Notes under the pieces: generated by a model | Told to the model about the DNA's origin: nothing | Database searches by the model: none | What the model saw: only the letters and a program-made list of their open reading frames with translations | Source: Nymphaea colorata | Taxonomy: Eukaryota > Streptophyta > Magnoliopsida > Nymphaeales > Nymphaeaceae | NCBI RefSeq assembly: GCF_008831285.2 | Contig: NC_045146.1 | Span: forward strand, 496,001-560,000 | DNA: 64,000 nt | Direction: 5' to 3' | Position numbers and translations under genes: made by a program | Shown: positions 1-12,314 of the stretch, in pieces | Numbering within the stretch: the stretch's first letter is position 1 | Layout of the letters: the number at the start of each line of letters is the position of its first letter

Positions 1-119
1 TGATAAGTCTCTTTTTCTGAAGAGATGTCTGCTGTAATGTTACAGACGCTAAAGTTAAATATTACTAATATATGAAATGCATATGATAAGTCATAGAGGA
101 GGAGAACTCTAAGCAATTA

Positions 120-420
120 TCGCTACAAAATATCAGATTTGGATCAGATGTGTTCTTAACCATATCTATGTTCACACATTCTAACCATATCTATGTTCAG
201 ACATTCTGATTCAAATTTGGTTTAGATATGAATGAAATAAGACTGGAACCAGAATCCGATTCTACAATCTGAATCTAAATTGTAAACCAAAACACAAACT
301 TTTAAACTCTAAGAGCATTGGATATAGGACATTTATTTAAAACTAAATCCAATCCAAATTTTATTCCAATTGAATGTCATTTCTTAAATCTGAATCTGTC
401 TGATTTCTTAATCGGGTATT
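120..420. repeat. Possible third, decayed ATCCGGAT-family copy
   Basis: The region contains repeated GGATCAGAT, CTGATTCAAATTTGG, GAATCCGATTC and CTGAATCTAAATTG strings like the interior of the 37.5-kb and 45.7-kb elements. No terminal GGGATGT motif or target duplication is visible, so this is only a resemblance. Confidence 0.3.
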
Positions 421-2032
421 AGATTTATATATATATAATGTGTGTGTGTGTAATTTTTTGCTGGTGTCTTGAAATCCAATGATATAAATGTATGTAAAAA
501 TGTCCAAGACTTGTCTGCTTTGAAAAAAAAAATGGAAGAAGAGAAAGAAGATGTTTAATTCAATTTTATAAAGACTATAAAAATAACAACCGTTCATCGG
601 ATTTTGCCAATATTTTCTCAAACAAAGAGACTTAGACATTCTAACCTCATCCATGAGGTCAGATTATTTGTAAAACTGCGCTTGCAGCCATATGGGTGGT
701 TGTCCATATTACTAAAAAGAGCCAAGTCCAAGGACTGTTATTGCTATTATTATGATTATATATTATTTTTATCATCATTATTGTTATTGTTATTATGCAT
801 GAGAGAGAGAAGTATTGGCCGGCATCAAAATCATCTAGAGAAAGTGAAATAAGATGGTAAAAATTGCATTTAATATAGCAGAACATATTAAATATTAAAA
901 TAAAGTATGGAAGAAGAACAGAGGATAGTAATGCAAATTGTGATTGGCAAGACTTGCATTAGGTACGATTGAGAAATATCAACCTCTCATTAATTACATG
1001 AAAAATCACCTATTCCTGCTAATTATAAATGAGCTTTTCCAATCTGGTTCTACAACTCTCAGTTGTCCACTTTCAAATGATACTGCCAAAATGATCCAAT
1101 TGAGAGTCTGAGACCGAAAGGATGAAGCAACTTCATCATTTTTTCAGAACTGGGAAAATGGTAAATAAAAAAAGACAGAAAATTTGCATATAAATGAAAA
1201 GATAAGCCTATAAGGGAGAGAGACTAGAAATTTGTGACAATGATATAAGGGAGAGAGACTAGAAAGAACCTACATTTAACACAACAAAAATGACACTGTA
1301 TTATGATTTCCTCAAATTACAAACTACAATAAACGACGCTTTTAGTTTGTGCAGACTTCACGTCAACAAAAGTCGCCGGTGCAAAGCCACCAAAACTTGT
1401 CTTGCCACCGACTCATTTAGTGGCAAATTGTATTGCTACGTTTCTGATAATCTATAATTAGACGCAACAATTATGTTACTGATTATTATCATTGACACAA
1501 AATGTGCATCATTAACTAGCCAAAGTGACTCACTAACGCATTGTCTGTGTTCTGATTCTTCTTGGTACCTGATATGTTCATCCACTGCCGGTGGAAATTT
1601 CTGAACCACATGGTAAGGAAATAAACACAAAACAGATCAGGGTCTATCCTCAGCGCCTCTGTAAGACATTCAATCATGATTTTGATTTTGATTTATAAAT
1701 TGCCACATCAAAAAAAAACAGCAGCCATGTTATATGACTAATTTTGCGTACAATCTTAGCTAAACTAGTTTAATTTTATCCAAAAATTCTAAATGTTCAA
1801 GAAAGAACAGGTCTAAATAGCATAATGCTGCATGAACAAGCAAAGAAAGCTAATTCATATGCAACCACACCTGGAACAGGTAGAAGAGAGTTGCACGTAG
1901 CTCTTCATAAGCAAAGGCTCAGTCTGATCGTTCTCCTTATCTTCATTAGAGATGTTTTCCTATGACGCAATATCAGTTTAACTAATACCCAGATTCACTA
2001 GCAAAGGGAAAGGAGGCTATCCGTAGAATACC

Positions 2033-2136
2033 TTGTAGACACGGCCATATCCACCTTCACCCAGCTTATTCACATCGCTCAAGTTGGCGATTGCATATGT
2101 AGAACCTTCAGGCTGATCTGTGGTAATTCTCAGTCT
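2033..2136 (-). pseudogene. Receptor-like kinase exon relic (glycine loop)
   Basis: The - strand translates as ...GSTYAIANLSDVNKLGEGGYGRVYK followed by a GT donor-like AAG|GTATTC. LGEGGYGRVYK is the ATP-binding glycine loop as found in plant receptor-like kinases. No further kinase exons were found on this strand nearby. Low-confidence fragment. Confidence 0.4.
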
Positions 2137-3959
2137 GATTCATGGCTGCTTGGGCTTCCCATCTAAAGGAGTGGAACCTCTTCATTGCAACTCAGCTTCG
2201 CTATTAATTGAAGAAGATAAGTTGAAAGAGTTGCAGATGAAAAATGTACATAAAGAGATAAAAATCTTATGAAAAGATGCTCTGCCACTTGCGTCTGGTT
2301 CATTCTTGAAAGTTGGACCGATTCATATATAGATTAAAATATGATGTGAATCTGATCAAGATGAATTGATGGGCAAGATGTGGTTCCTGTAATTTTAATC
2401 AGAGTTGATCAGTTACACGGTTGGCCGTCCTTTGCCTCAAGGTCCAAACAACAGGGGAGTTCATCAGTGCACCAAGGGGTTTGCCTCAAGAGAAAACCAA
2501 ATAATTGTAGCAAACCGTCCAAGTCAGTCGGCTGTTTTCTCACTTGAACTCAGCTACAATCAGCTGCTTTTTGAATTTCTTTATTCATCCTTAACTTCCT
2601 CACGTTCAGTTTATCTCCCAATATTCCTAAATAGTAAATCCTAATGCATGTGGCCGAGTACACGTTCGTCTTAGTTTATATTTATGGTTCCACAGTGAGT
2701 TATCTAAATATGACATAATGAGTATAACTACGAGACAAGATGAGAGAAAATGGAAGAGACTACAACAAAAAAGGGCTTCCAAAAATGAAGAGTCCATGAA
2801 GATTCACTACATGGTGATGCTCCACTTTCCCTAGTTCGTTAGGGCCAGAGCTTCAGCTCAAGGGCCTTGAGTGGCTCCAAAGATAAATATGCATGATAAT
2901 CACTAAAAGACGCAAAATCATGAAAAGATGTAATGAAAGAAGAGAAAATATTAATACTGAACAAACTCCACCGGCATAGGACAACTCAAATACATAGGCA
3001 TTGGCATGGCTGATCAGAAGTTAGCTTGTGTTGCACCAAGAAGTTGCATAATGTCAACCATTGGTAGGCCTAACATGTCCAGGTGATTAAACAAGGAATA
3101 ATGAATAGGGACCAAAGCAATTCATAAAGAAACTCGAGTCGGAGTGAGTTGCGTGGTAGAATCTCTAGCAGCAATATGCAGAGGCAGAGCTGAAATATTC
3201 AAATTTTAGGTTTCACGATTCTGAATTTTCTGATATAAACTTTGGTTTGGGTTGCAACTGTAAAGGAAGGGACTAAATTTATCATTTTTCCAAAGTTTGG
3301 GCTGTAGCAGGAACATTCAAGAACATACGCTGTTTTCAGAAATTATAGGAAAAAGATGAGAAATAAACTTTCTTCACCAAAAAAACTAATATCAGAATAC
3401 TTTCTTGAAGCACACAACCTTACGTCCTTCCTTCCCTCATATTATTTACAGATTATCAATATCAACCTGCACAAAACAGCAAAATGGCCGAGCTTGCTTC
3501 GACAAGATATGCATGTGTATGTACACACACACACACACATAGAGACAGCGAGAGAAGCGGTTTGCAATTATGGTCCATTCACCACAAGCAAACAGCAGAC
3601 TAGGCACCTAAGGTGGCCCAAACAAGAACTGATTATTTCTCAAATGTGAAGGTTTTCTTTTTCTTTTTTGGCTTGTTCTATCTTCTTATGAATTAGCACA
3701 GGCCAAAGCATTTCAAAAGAACCATCTTGCCCCTTCATCCTATTTATTCTTTTTCCTTTAACTCCTTTCCTCTCCTGTCAGATAGGACTGCCTAGGCATC
3801 AACCTTGCTTCTTTTGGAGTTTGGTGCCACAGTAAATTATGAATTTATGAGATATCAAGTATTGCTCAGTTTCAATATATACACCTCAATGAACAGAGGT
3901 CGTAGTTGTTCAGTCCAAATAATATTCATTACTTCATGATTGTTAGACAATCTCATTTA

Positions 3960-4065
3960 TCTAGAGGTGCAGCCCACGCTCTCAACAGCTTGAGACTTCA
4001 GATGAATATGATGAACGCCCCACTGTCTCTGACATGGACCCGGTGAAATTGAATTCTCCGTGAAG
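3960..4065 (+). pseudogene. Possible receptor-like kinase C-terminal relic
   Basis: The + strand contains SDEYDERPTVSDMDPVKLNSP, resembling the ERPTMSDVVSML signature near the end of S-domain or cysteine-rich receptor kinases. The frame is short and its flanks are not coding. It is in opposite orientation to the glycine-loop relic at 2.0-2.1 kb. Confidence 0.25.
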
Positions 4066-5053
4066 ATGCTTGAATTTCTCAACAAGTTATAAGTATGAAA
4101 AGATCTCGTTCTTGCTAATATCACTCATGTCATACAGAATATTGTTAATTGCTTTCCTTTTCCATTCATTTATGGATCTTTCATTTTCTTTTAAGGTATT
4201 ACCATAAAAGATTTTTTTCAGTGTCAGGCAAATTTCCTGAAGAATCTTTTTCAATTAAATTTTACTTAGTGCCAAAATACATTTCAGTGGTTAACTGTAG
4301 TGAAACAGGTTTTACAATTTTGATACAGCTTACCTCCAGAAACGACGCCTCAGCCTTCAAACCGTTTAAACTGATATGCGCATTAGGAGGCACATACAAA
4401 TCTCCACATACATAGGCAAAGTGGTATTCCTTTCATGATTCAAGAACATAACTTGCAATGAACTTACCCTTAGTCACACATAGGAAGATTCAGATTAAAT
4501 TTCCATAATGTTATTTAATACGCTAACATGTTGATTTCAAAACTGTGACTCCCTTTGCTGTTAATACCAAGAACTTTAGTTTCCCTTTGCTGCTTGCAAA
4601 ATTCATAGTAGTCCATGTTCTACATCTAGATTTTGCTTCATAAATATAATGTTCATATGTATGTTTTTCTCTATTCCATTGAGTTTTCCTTTTCCCTGAT
4701 GTTGATGTTTTTGTTAACATATCTTACAGTTACAGAGAAAACAACTGCAGTATGACATAACAACGTTGCATACTTTTAATGTGATTTATGAACATTGATA
4801 TAGATGAGAGCAGCATGCTGCTGCAAACAACTGCTATGTGACGGTTAATTCCGGAGATGCATGCTGATTCTCAGAAGAGCCCAAGCCAACAGATTAATAT
4901 CATTATACACTGGAAATCTGCAGTAGGCCCACCGTTACATTCTTCAACTTTCAAGATTCAACCCATCTAGGGGTTAGTCGAATTCTATGTCATGCTGTAA
5001 TCGATTCAAACTAAAATATATCTTTTAGCTAATTAGATGCTTTAAAAAAAAGC

Positions 5054-5055
5054 AT

Positions 5056-5113
<58 letters not shown>
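5054..5113. repeat. (AT)n(GT)n microsatellite
   Basis: A run of AT dinucleotides passes directly into about 20 GT dinucleotides. Confidence 0.9.
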
Positions 5114-5115
<2 letters not shown>

Positions 5116-5479
5116 GAGTATGGACACACATACAGTAAATTCAGCTAGATATATTATTCAGTTCTTTTGTTAAACCAAATCTTACTAAATAAAACAGTAG
5201 TACTGCTAGGTTTTCTCTTCTTAAACTGCAATTAAAGCAGATTATAGAGACAAAATTCCTTCCATATCATCAAGCAGTCAAAAACTATACAGATACAATA
5301 TTCGTAGCATTACTTGATATTATAGTTCAAAATAGTAAAGAGCGAGAAAGTTAAAACGTCATTGGATGCTTCATGTCAAAGAAGACTGAAGAATCGAAAT
5401 CATTTACCTGATTCCCCAAACTATTGTATGTGCCTTCTTATTTCCTCAGTCTTGCCCCATCCACTTTAAAGGGGCTCAA

Positions 5480-5985
5480 TTTGAAGAAAAATGCCAGAGA
5501 TACAAGGATCATAAGCTGCCTTTATGGAACTCTCACATGTCTGGGGAAAAGATAGTCTTTAAGAAAAACGACCTTGTAACTGATCAAAGACCTGATAGCA
5601 AGAAGAAATCATATGTAAGAGAACACCCAGGCCATCTCGGTGGGAACGCGCTCTCATGGCCAGGCCAAGAGCATCCGAAGCATCGCCAGGAGGCTCAACC
5701 ACCGCCCGTAGGGCCAAGATTCGAGCTCAACGCTACGGTAATCGTCCTTCCCTCTAATGAATTTTAAAGTGTGAGAGAAAATGGAACACAGGAACTTACG
5801 TGGTTCGATTTCAATCCACGGGAAGGATTTACTCTCTCGTTAAGCTGGCAAGGTGTCAACTCGTTGGACACCTGGAATGGCACTGTTACATGCATCTACA
5901 GATGGTTTTGCAGCTCAGAAAATTGTGCAGTCTTCATAAAGCCTCGCATGGTGTACATTTCCCAAGAGGTGGTTGTTACCTAACA
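5480..5985 (-). repeat. Possible LTR remnant of the copia relic
   Basis: Directly after the RNase H end (- strand) the sequence reaches TGTTAGGTAAC at 5985, a plausible LTR start. Inside is TTACGTGGTTCGATTTCAAT with a nearby CCACGGG, a string I associate with plant retrotransposon LTRs. There is no clear polypurine tract and no second LTR for comparison, so the boundaries are guesses. Confidence 0.3.
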
Positions 5986-6099
5986 ATACTCATACGGTGG
6001 CTGCTGAGAGAGATGATTTCTTTCTTTGACTTCCTTTGACTGCTGATTATGACCGATCAACTTATTCATAAAATCGTCAAGATGGGCAGTGCCTTTTTT

Positions 6100-7930
6100 C
6101 TGTCCAGTGCCATCATGATTGAGTTGAATCAACATCATCCCGCAAACGAGGCCAATGAAGAAGGCCAAGTTTGTTCCGTAGAGCCATCAATCGATCTTCA
6201 GTGACTGGCTTTGCAAATAAATCCGTCATTTCACAATATAAAATTGGTGGTTGCCTTTACGAAATTGAAGAATAAAGCTTAGCCAAGTGAGTTATGTAGT
6301 CGTACCGTAGAAGTCATGGTTCTGTATTGAGCTTTAGTGCTTGAAGAGTGCTTGAACATGAACGTCCTACATTCAGTTGTTTCTTTGCACTCCATCAAAT
6401 GCAATTGCTACCAAGGAATGTACAGAACCCTATTGTGGAGCATCGGGTGGTAGCGCAACCTGCCCAATTACATCTAAGAAGACATATAATTGAAGATGAC
6501 CATTAGTTGCAACCCGTGATCAAGCGCTTGTCAAGTTGAAAATGACCAATAGTAGGAGCTTGCATGAATTGGCTTATAACGTTGATGCTATAAGAAATTT
6601 CAGGTGGTGTGATTGTTAAGTATTGCAATCCTCCAACCATGCTCTGAAAAAGGGGTTGTGTTAGATTATGCAAGAGATAACTTATGTGGCATCGGAGTAT
6701 TTACCGGCTTTGAATCAAGCATCTTGAACCGTGCAAGTAAATCATATGCATACTGACTCAAGGAACATCCCAACATCATCTCGAACGACTTAGAATGCCA
6801 AGGAAATAATGGAGATGCCCCATATCGTTGATATCTAAAGATGTCCCTAGAGTTCTCACAAACGAAGTGAGTATGGTCGAATCACTACCTGTTAGGATCA
6901 GATCATCGACATATATGAGTAAAATCATATTTTTTTTCATGATGATGCCAAACAAACATGAATGGATCCGTCGTGCTGAAAAAAAACAAAAAAGAACCGT
7001 ACGAGAATAAGAATGAACTTAAGCGTTCAACCAAGCCCTCATGCTTGCCGCAAGCCATAGAGGACCTTTTTTAGATGACAAACTTTATGAAGATTTTTGG
7101 AATCTTCACACCCTTGTGGTTGGGAGAAAAACCTATTATTTTTGAAAAAAACTTGAGAAAATTAAATGTCATTTAAAACTTTTAAAAACATGTTTAAAAA
7201 AAAACGTTAAAACGAAAAAAAAAACATGTTTTTAATGTGTGTTTTTTCATTTTTTAAATGTCAAACAGTTTTTCTTTTCATTTTTTATTTTTTATTTGTT
7301 GAAAATCTACTTATTTTTTAATGTTTGTGTTATTATTTTCTCACTTATTTTATTTTTCTTCTTTTTTTTATTTTACAAAATTTACTATATTTTTCTTGTT
7401 TTTTCAAGCTCATCGTATTCGTATTATACCTGAAAAAAACTTCACCATTCCCAAACCACCATGAATGAATGCATTTTTAACGTCAAACTTGTCCGATTTT
7501 CCAACTTGTCCGATTTTCCAAGGTAATGTGAGAGCAATACTCAGAACCAAACGCACGCATGGTTGATAGACGAATTACCAGGGCAAAGGTTTCATGGAAG
7601 TCAAGTCCTTCCATTTGAGTGAAACGTGGCGACAAGTAACTATGTTGACTCCTTTTGGGCGATCGACCAAGTTTTATTTTCAACTGGGATGGGCAAGCAA
7701 AAGCTTCTGTGATAGATTTTTGTTTGCTTTGGAACGGCAGGATCATTAGTGGTCAAGAGGGCATATTTTGGATTTGGTTTTTGGATCTCATTCATGCTTT
7801 CTAGTGATGATAGTCCTGACCAAATCTGGCTCTTCTTGTGTTTCGTCCTTTGCTCGTCAGAAGTATTTTCTAATGCTGGAGTTGGAAAGCGAATAGACTT
7901 GGAGCTCCACAATTGTATTGGCAAGTCGAG
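6100..7930 (-). pseudogene. Ty1-copia reverse transcriptase/RNase H relic
   Basis: Read on the - strand, fragments appear in the right order for a copia polymerase but in shifting frames. KPNPKYALLTTNDP starts near 7870. Next is MEGLDFHETFALVIRLSTMRA near 7620-7550, then DVKNAFIHGG near 7470. KVCHLKK.LYGLRQA follows near 7080, then LLIYVDDLILTGSD with the YVDD catalytic box near 6925-6885 and DMGHLHYFLGI near 6825. RNase H remains are WAGCATTRCSTIGFCTFLGSN near 6460 and MTDLFAKPVTEDRLMALRNKLGLL near 6230. Many stops and frameshifts are present, and an AT-rich block at about 7140-7440 interrupts the reverse transcriptase. It is not functional. No intact gag, protease or integrase was found. 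Confidence 0.88.
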
Positions 7931-7995
7931 CTTGAGCTTGTTTTATAGAGCTCGACTCAAGTTCAACTTCAAGCCCAACTCAAGGAGTGCTCCCT
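7895..7995. repeat. GAGCTCGA-family fragment
   Basis: A short run of the same units (AAGTCGAGCTTGAGCTTG; AGAGCTCGACTCAAG) lies at the edge of the copia relic. Too short to define ends. Confidence 0.4.
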
Positions 7996-7999
7996 TTTG

Positions 8000-9480
8000 A
8001 TTTGACACACAATAGAGGGTGCATGCATGACGCATGGAAGGTCATTCATTTCACGATGCAAGAGCATAACACCCAAAGCAAGTGTATCTGGATCTAGGCT
8101 TAGAGATTCTTTTTCAAATACATCTTCGATTATTGTTAATGACATATAAGTTTACCTACTAAAAGAAAAAACTTAAACGTGTCCAATTTAATTTGTTTTA
8201 CTTTGAAGAACTTTAGGACGTTAATAAGATTTTAAAAAATATTTGTGTTGAGTAATAAGAGAGAAGCTATGTTATTTGGAAATAATTTACATGAAATAAT
8301 ATTATTACTGGTGCAGATGGCAAGTGTCTTTTAAACATGCATGGGTTTGGTGTGTTCCTTATCACCAATTATTTAGGTGCCACTTTTGAAAATTTCTCGT
8401 GTTTTGTATGTGCTAGGCCTGCTCAATCAAGATCATTTTGGCTATTAATTTAACAATATGTGCACTTAGAATGGTTTAGTTAAAGATTTATTTTAAAATG
8501 TCGAAATGAACTTATGATTTCCGCATGCACTTCTGAGCTTGATTGGTTAAAGATATATGGGTATATATGCACATTTTTTTATTTGAAAAAAATACATGTT
8601 TGTATAGAGATTTTTTTTTATTTTTATTTTCGGACCTCCCCTTTGCCTGTAATTAATTAAAAATGAAAGCATTTATTCTTTAACCAAGTTAACTAAATGG
8701 TCCTACATTATCAGTTAATAAAGAAACAAATTTATTAACGAGTCAAGAAATGCTATGATTTTTACCAATGACTTGTTGATTTGTTTAGAAGTAATTCACT
8801 AAGATCATGCAGCATTTTTACAATAGCAAAATCAAAAGTACAGCTGATTGGTTCCAGTCTATTCTTAAAATTATTATTCTTTCTCGGTTCAAAATTTTAG
8901 GGAAAAAATTTTACTTGTGGCATGATGCATATAAGATTTCATTTTGAAGGAATGGAACTGAAGAAATTTATATTAAGATCACCCACCTACAAATTCAACT
9001 CACAAGCCAATTGAAAAGCATCCTGAAGCTCGGGATCAATCCAGTTCATCACCAAGATTACTCCCAGTCGAGCGGATCGGATCAAGTTGCCGATCCACCT
9101 CTATATCCAACCTTGCAACTCTATGAACCCAACCACAAACCAATTGCCGGGATCCTAATCACTAAATTTTGACGTGGATCGAAATATGATTTTTAAAAAA
9201 TTTTATATAAAACAAGTGAAATTTTTTAAAATTTATATCTAACTTTCTTTTTTTTTAGGTGCGGCCAGGGCCCCTGCAGGCCCTACCTTGGATCCGCCCC
9301 TGATTGGCCAAAATTTGAATGTAAAATTTTTGACACTGACCGAAATATGATTTTTAAAAATTTGCATGTATGAGTTTGACATTTTCATAATCTGCATGAA
9401 TCATAGCCACATATTGGCTGGTGTGGGCAGCCCCTCAAGATTTTTTTATTTTTAATTAATATTTTAAAACATTTGACCTG
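8000..9480. other. Intergenic, no gene seen
   Basis: AT-rich sequence with no supported coding frame. The only structured item is the GGCGGAGC-like terminus near 9250-9302. Confidence 0.6.
9250..9302 (-). repeat. GGCGGAGC-like terminus
   Basis: On the - strand this reads AGGGGCGGATCCAAGG followed by GGCCCCTGGCCGCACC, the 5' end form of the GGCGGAGC family. It is followed by an AT-rich body running towards about 9170. Confidence 0.4.
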
Positions 9481-9502
9481 TTATGTTATGAGTGTCCCAT
9501 TA

Positions 9503-9997
<495 letters not shown>

Positions 9998-10527
9998 GTT
10001 CAATGTCAGAAATTGTCAAATGGATAAAAATTTGAAAAATTGGCAGCGAAATACAATTATTAAATAATATGATGCAATAATGGTTTATAGTACCTTACCT
10101 TTACCCACGATTTATGATCTTTATAAAAAATAAAGTCTATAAAATAACCCGTTGTAAAAGATAGAAATGTCAGCCTCTTTGTGAAAAGGTGGAACATAGG
10201 TTTCGTTGTCACCCAATTGGGTTATGGTCCGGAACTTCTAACTTTGAAGATAACGTCATTCTTCAGCCAAAAGTCGCACTTAGAAGAAGGTTCTCTGGTG
10301 TTTTTTTGGGTTAGGGCTGCTTTTAGACTGGTACACTTGTCAACTGCATTGTTATGTACTTCACCTCTCGATTCATTTATAAACCAGCCAATTTCGAGCT
10401 AACAAAAATATTCCAAATGATCAACCAGTTCAGTTCGAGTTTCGTTTACATTGGACTTGTCTATATAATATTGTTAATGTCAGTTCAGTGGTTTTAACTT
10501 TTAGGGTAAAAAAAACAAATTTTTACA

Positions 10528-11450
10528 AGTTACACGAGCTACGTGAGATAACGCTTACACGAGTTAACGCCAAATGAATTAAGTGAGATAAGTTCAAGCT
10601 CGATTTTGTGTAGTTGAGTCGAACTCGAGCTTGCTATAAAGAGCTTGACTCGAGTTTTTTGAGCTGAGTTGAGCTCAAGGTGACCAAGTTTGGGCTTGAC
10701 TCGGCTCGTGTGCAAGCCCTGTACCACTTATCGAAATTGAATTGATATCCGACTTTTATTAACCTGTCAACCCAATCAGCTATGTTATGAGACACATTAA
10801 AACCAATGTTTATTAGAAGGAAGCATCAAAATAAATGGGAAGGGTGAGAGTGTGAGGAGCTGATTCTTATTTATCGAATTAGGCATAATCCGTCCAAGAA
10901 TCATGCAAAACGCGTGCTAGAGAGAGAGTGAGTCCGTCCAAGAAGACGGCACAACGAGCATACCTATAAGACAGTGCATGGGAATAACGGGACGTGACTT
11001 TCGGCTTTGGTAGCCTTCCTTCTGCATGCGTCACGCCCCCTTTTTGTCGGTGACATTTTTTAAACCCTACAAAAAATTCAACAAACCCAACAAAAAATTC
11101 AACAAACCGAACAAAAAATTCAAAGGACACCCAAGATTAATAAGCTCAACTTTGGTTCGGGAATGAAACCTCGAGCTCGAGCTCACTCGACAGTTACCTG
11201 ATGAGTTCGAGTTCGATTCGATTAAAGCTCGACAAACTCGTTTGAATAGAATTGATATTCATCGTTACGTTATGTGTTGAGTTCTACCTCAACTTATTAA
11301 AGCTCGACAAATTTGTAAACTTGTTTGAATATATCAACTTGGTTAAAACTAGACAAACCAAAAGTTATGTGTTGAGCTTTACTCATTAACCAAATAATGA
11401 GGCTCGAACTCGTTCACAAACTAAACTTTAACAAGTCATGTTCACCCTAT
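10528..11450. repeat. Two further GAGCTCGA-family fragments
   Basis: About 10528-10725 (ending GTGCAAGCCCTGTA) and 11145-11450 contain the same degenerate GAACTCGAGCTTG / CTCGAGCTCGAGCTC strings. Between them lies unrelated sequence, including a three-times repeated AACAAACC(C/G)AACAAAAAATTC motif at about 11072-11125. Confidence 0.5.
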
Positions 11451-12314
11451 TTACACCAGCATCTCCTATATTTATGGTGGACTGCGGTGGTCGATGCTAA
11501 ATAAGGGAGAAGGTTTTCATTTAAAGACCTATATTTTAAGAAAACTTTTGAATATAGCTTTCATGCTTTTTATTTATTGTGTATCAGCCTCCATGACATT
11601 AGGGAAAAAAATATATCAAATTAAAATATTGCCATGTCCAGAAACAGCATTAATATATTTGTTTAATGCATTAATGTGATTTTATTTCAAAATAAAACGC
11701 TGCCTTAAAAAAGAATGGTAAATGCAGGTTAATTGGCAGGTTCCGAGCTTCATAACCTTAAAAATTAAAAAAAAAAAAGAGAGAGAGAAACGAAGCGTGA
11801 TGGTCATTTTTAAGCCCGTGGATATTTCAGCAAATTCAGACGTGTGTATCTAATTGTCGTGAAAAGTTTCGTCTGTTCTTGAAATTTTCTAAATTATCGC
11901 CGTTATTTACGGCCTCGGTGGGAGATGTCGGCTGTCGAGGGGTGAATCATTTTCTGCACTTTCCTTCCTGTCTCCAGAGAGAGAGAGGGAGGGAGACAGA
12001 TTTTACAGTGGTTTTTTTTTACGTAGATCATTTCAGGAAAAATGCAAAAAGGTAAAGAAGAAAGGTGTAGGGGAAACGCCAACTCTGTGCTGTCAAAGGA
12101 TCTCTCAATCATAAATCTCACAAATCTCCATGGTCTTCCATTTTTGCAACCATCCAAACAAAACCAACAAGGCAAAATAAGGAGAACTAAAGAGTGGTGG
12201 TGACCCACCGCCATTGGCTTTCCTGTTCCCTTCTCAAGAAAGCTGGTTTTCTAACTGCAGATCTTGATTTGCCAGAAACCCATCTCTTTTTGGAGTATCT
12301 GTGGTCCAATCCCC

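Larger units (their letters stand above)
1..5480. other. Gene-poor AT-rich DNA, left edge
   Basis: Apart from the two weak kinase relics, a possible MITE copy near the left edge and the microsatellite at 5054-5113, I see no gene here. Open frames are short and carry no recognised domain. Confidence 0.6.

Noticed and set aside
5537-6039. Short + strand frames near 5.5-6.0 kb
   Set aside because: They overlap a probable retrotransposon LTR remnant and show no domain.
12264-12314. Upstream start for the Rab GTPase
   Set aside because: It would add 17 residues not found at the conserved RABA N-terminus; 12315 gives the expected MARRP start.
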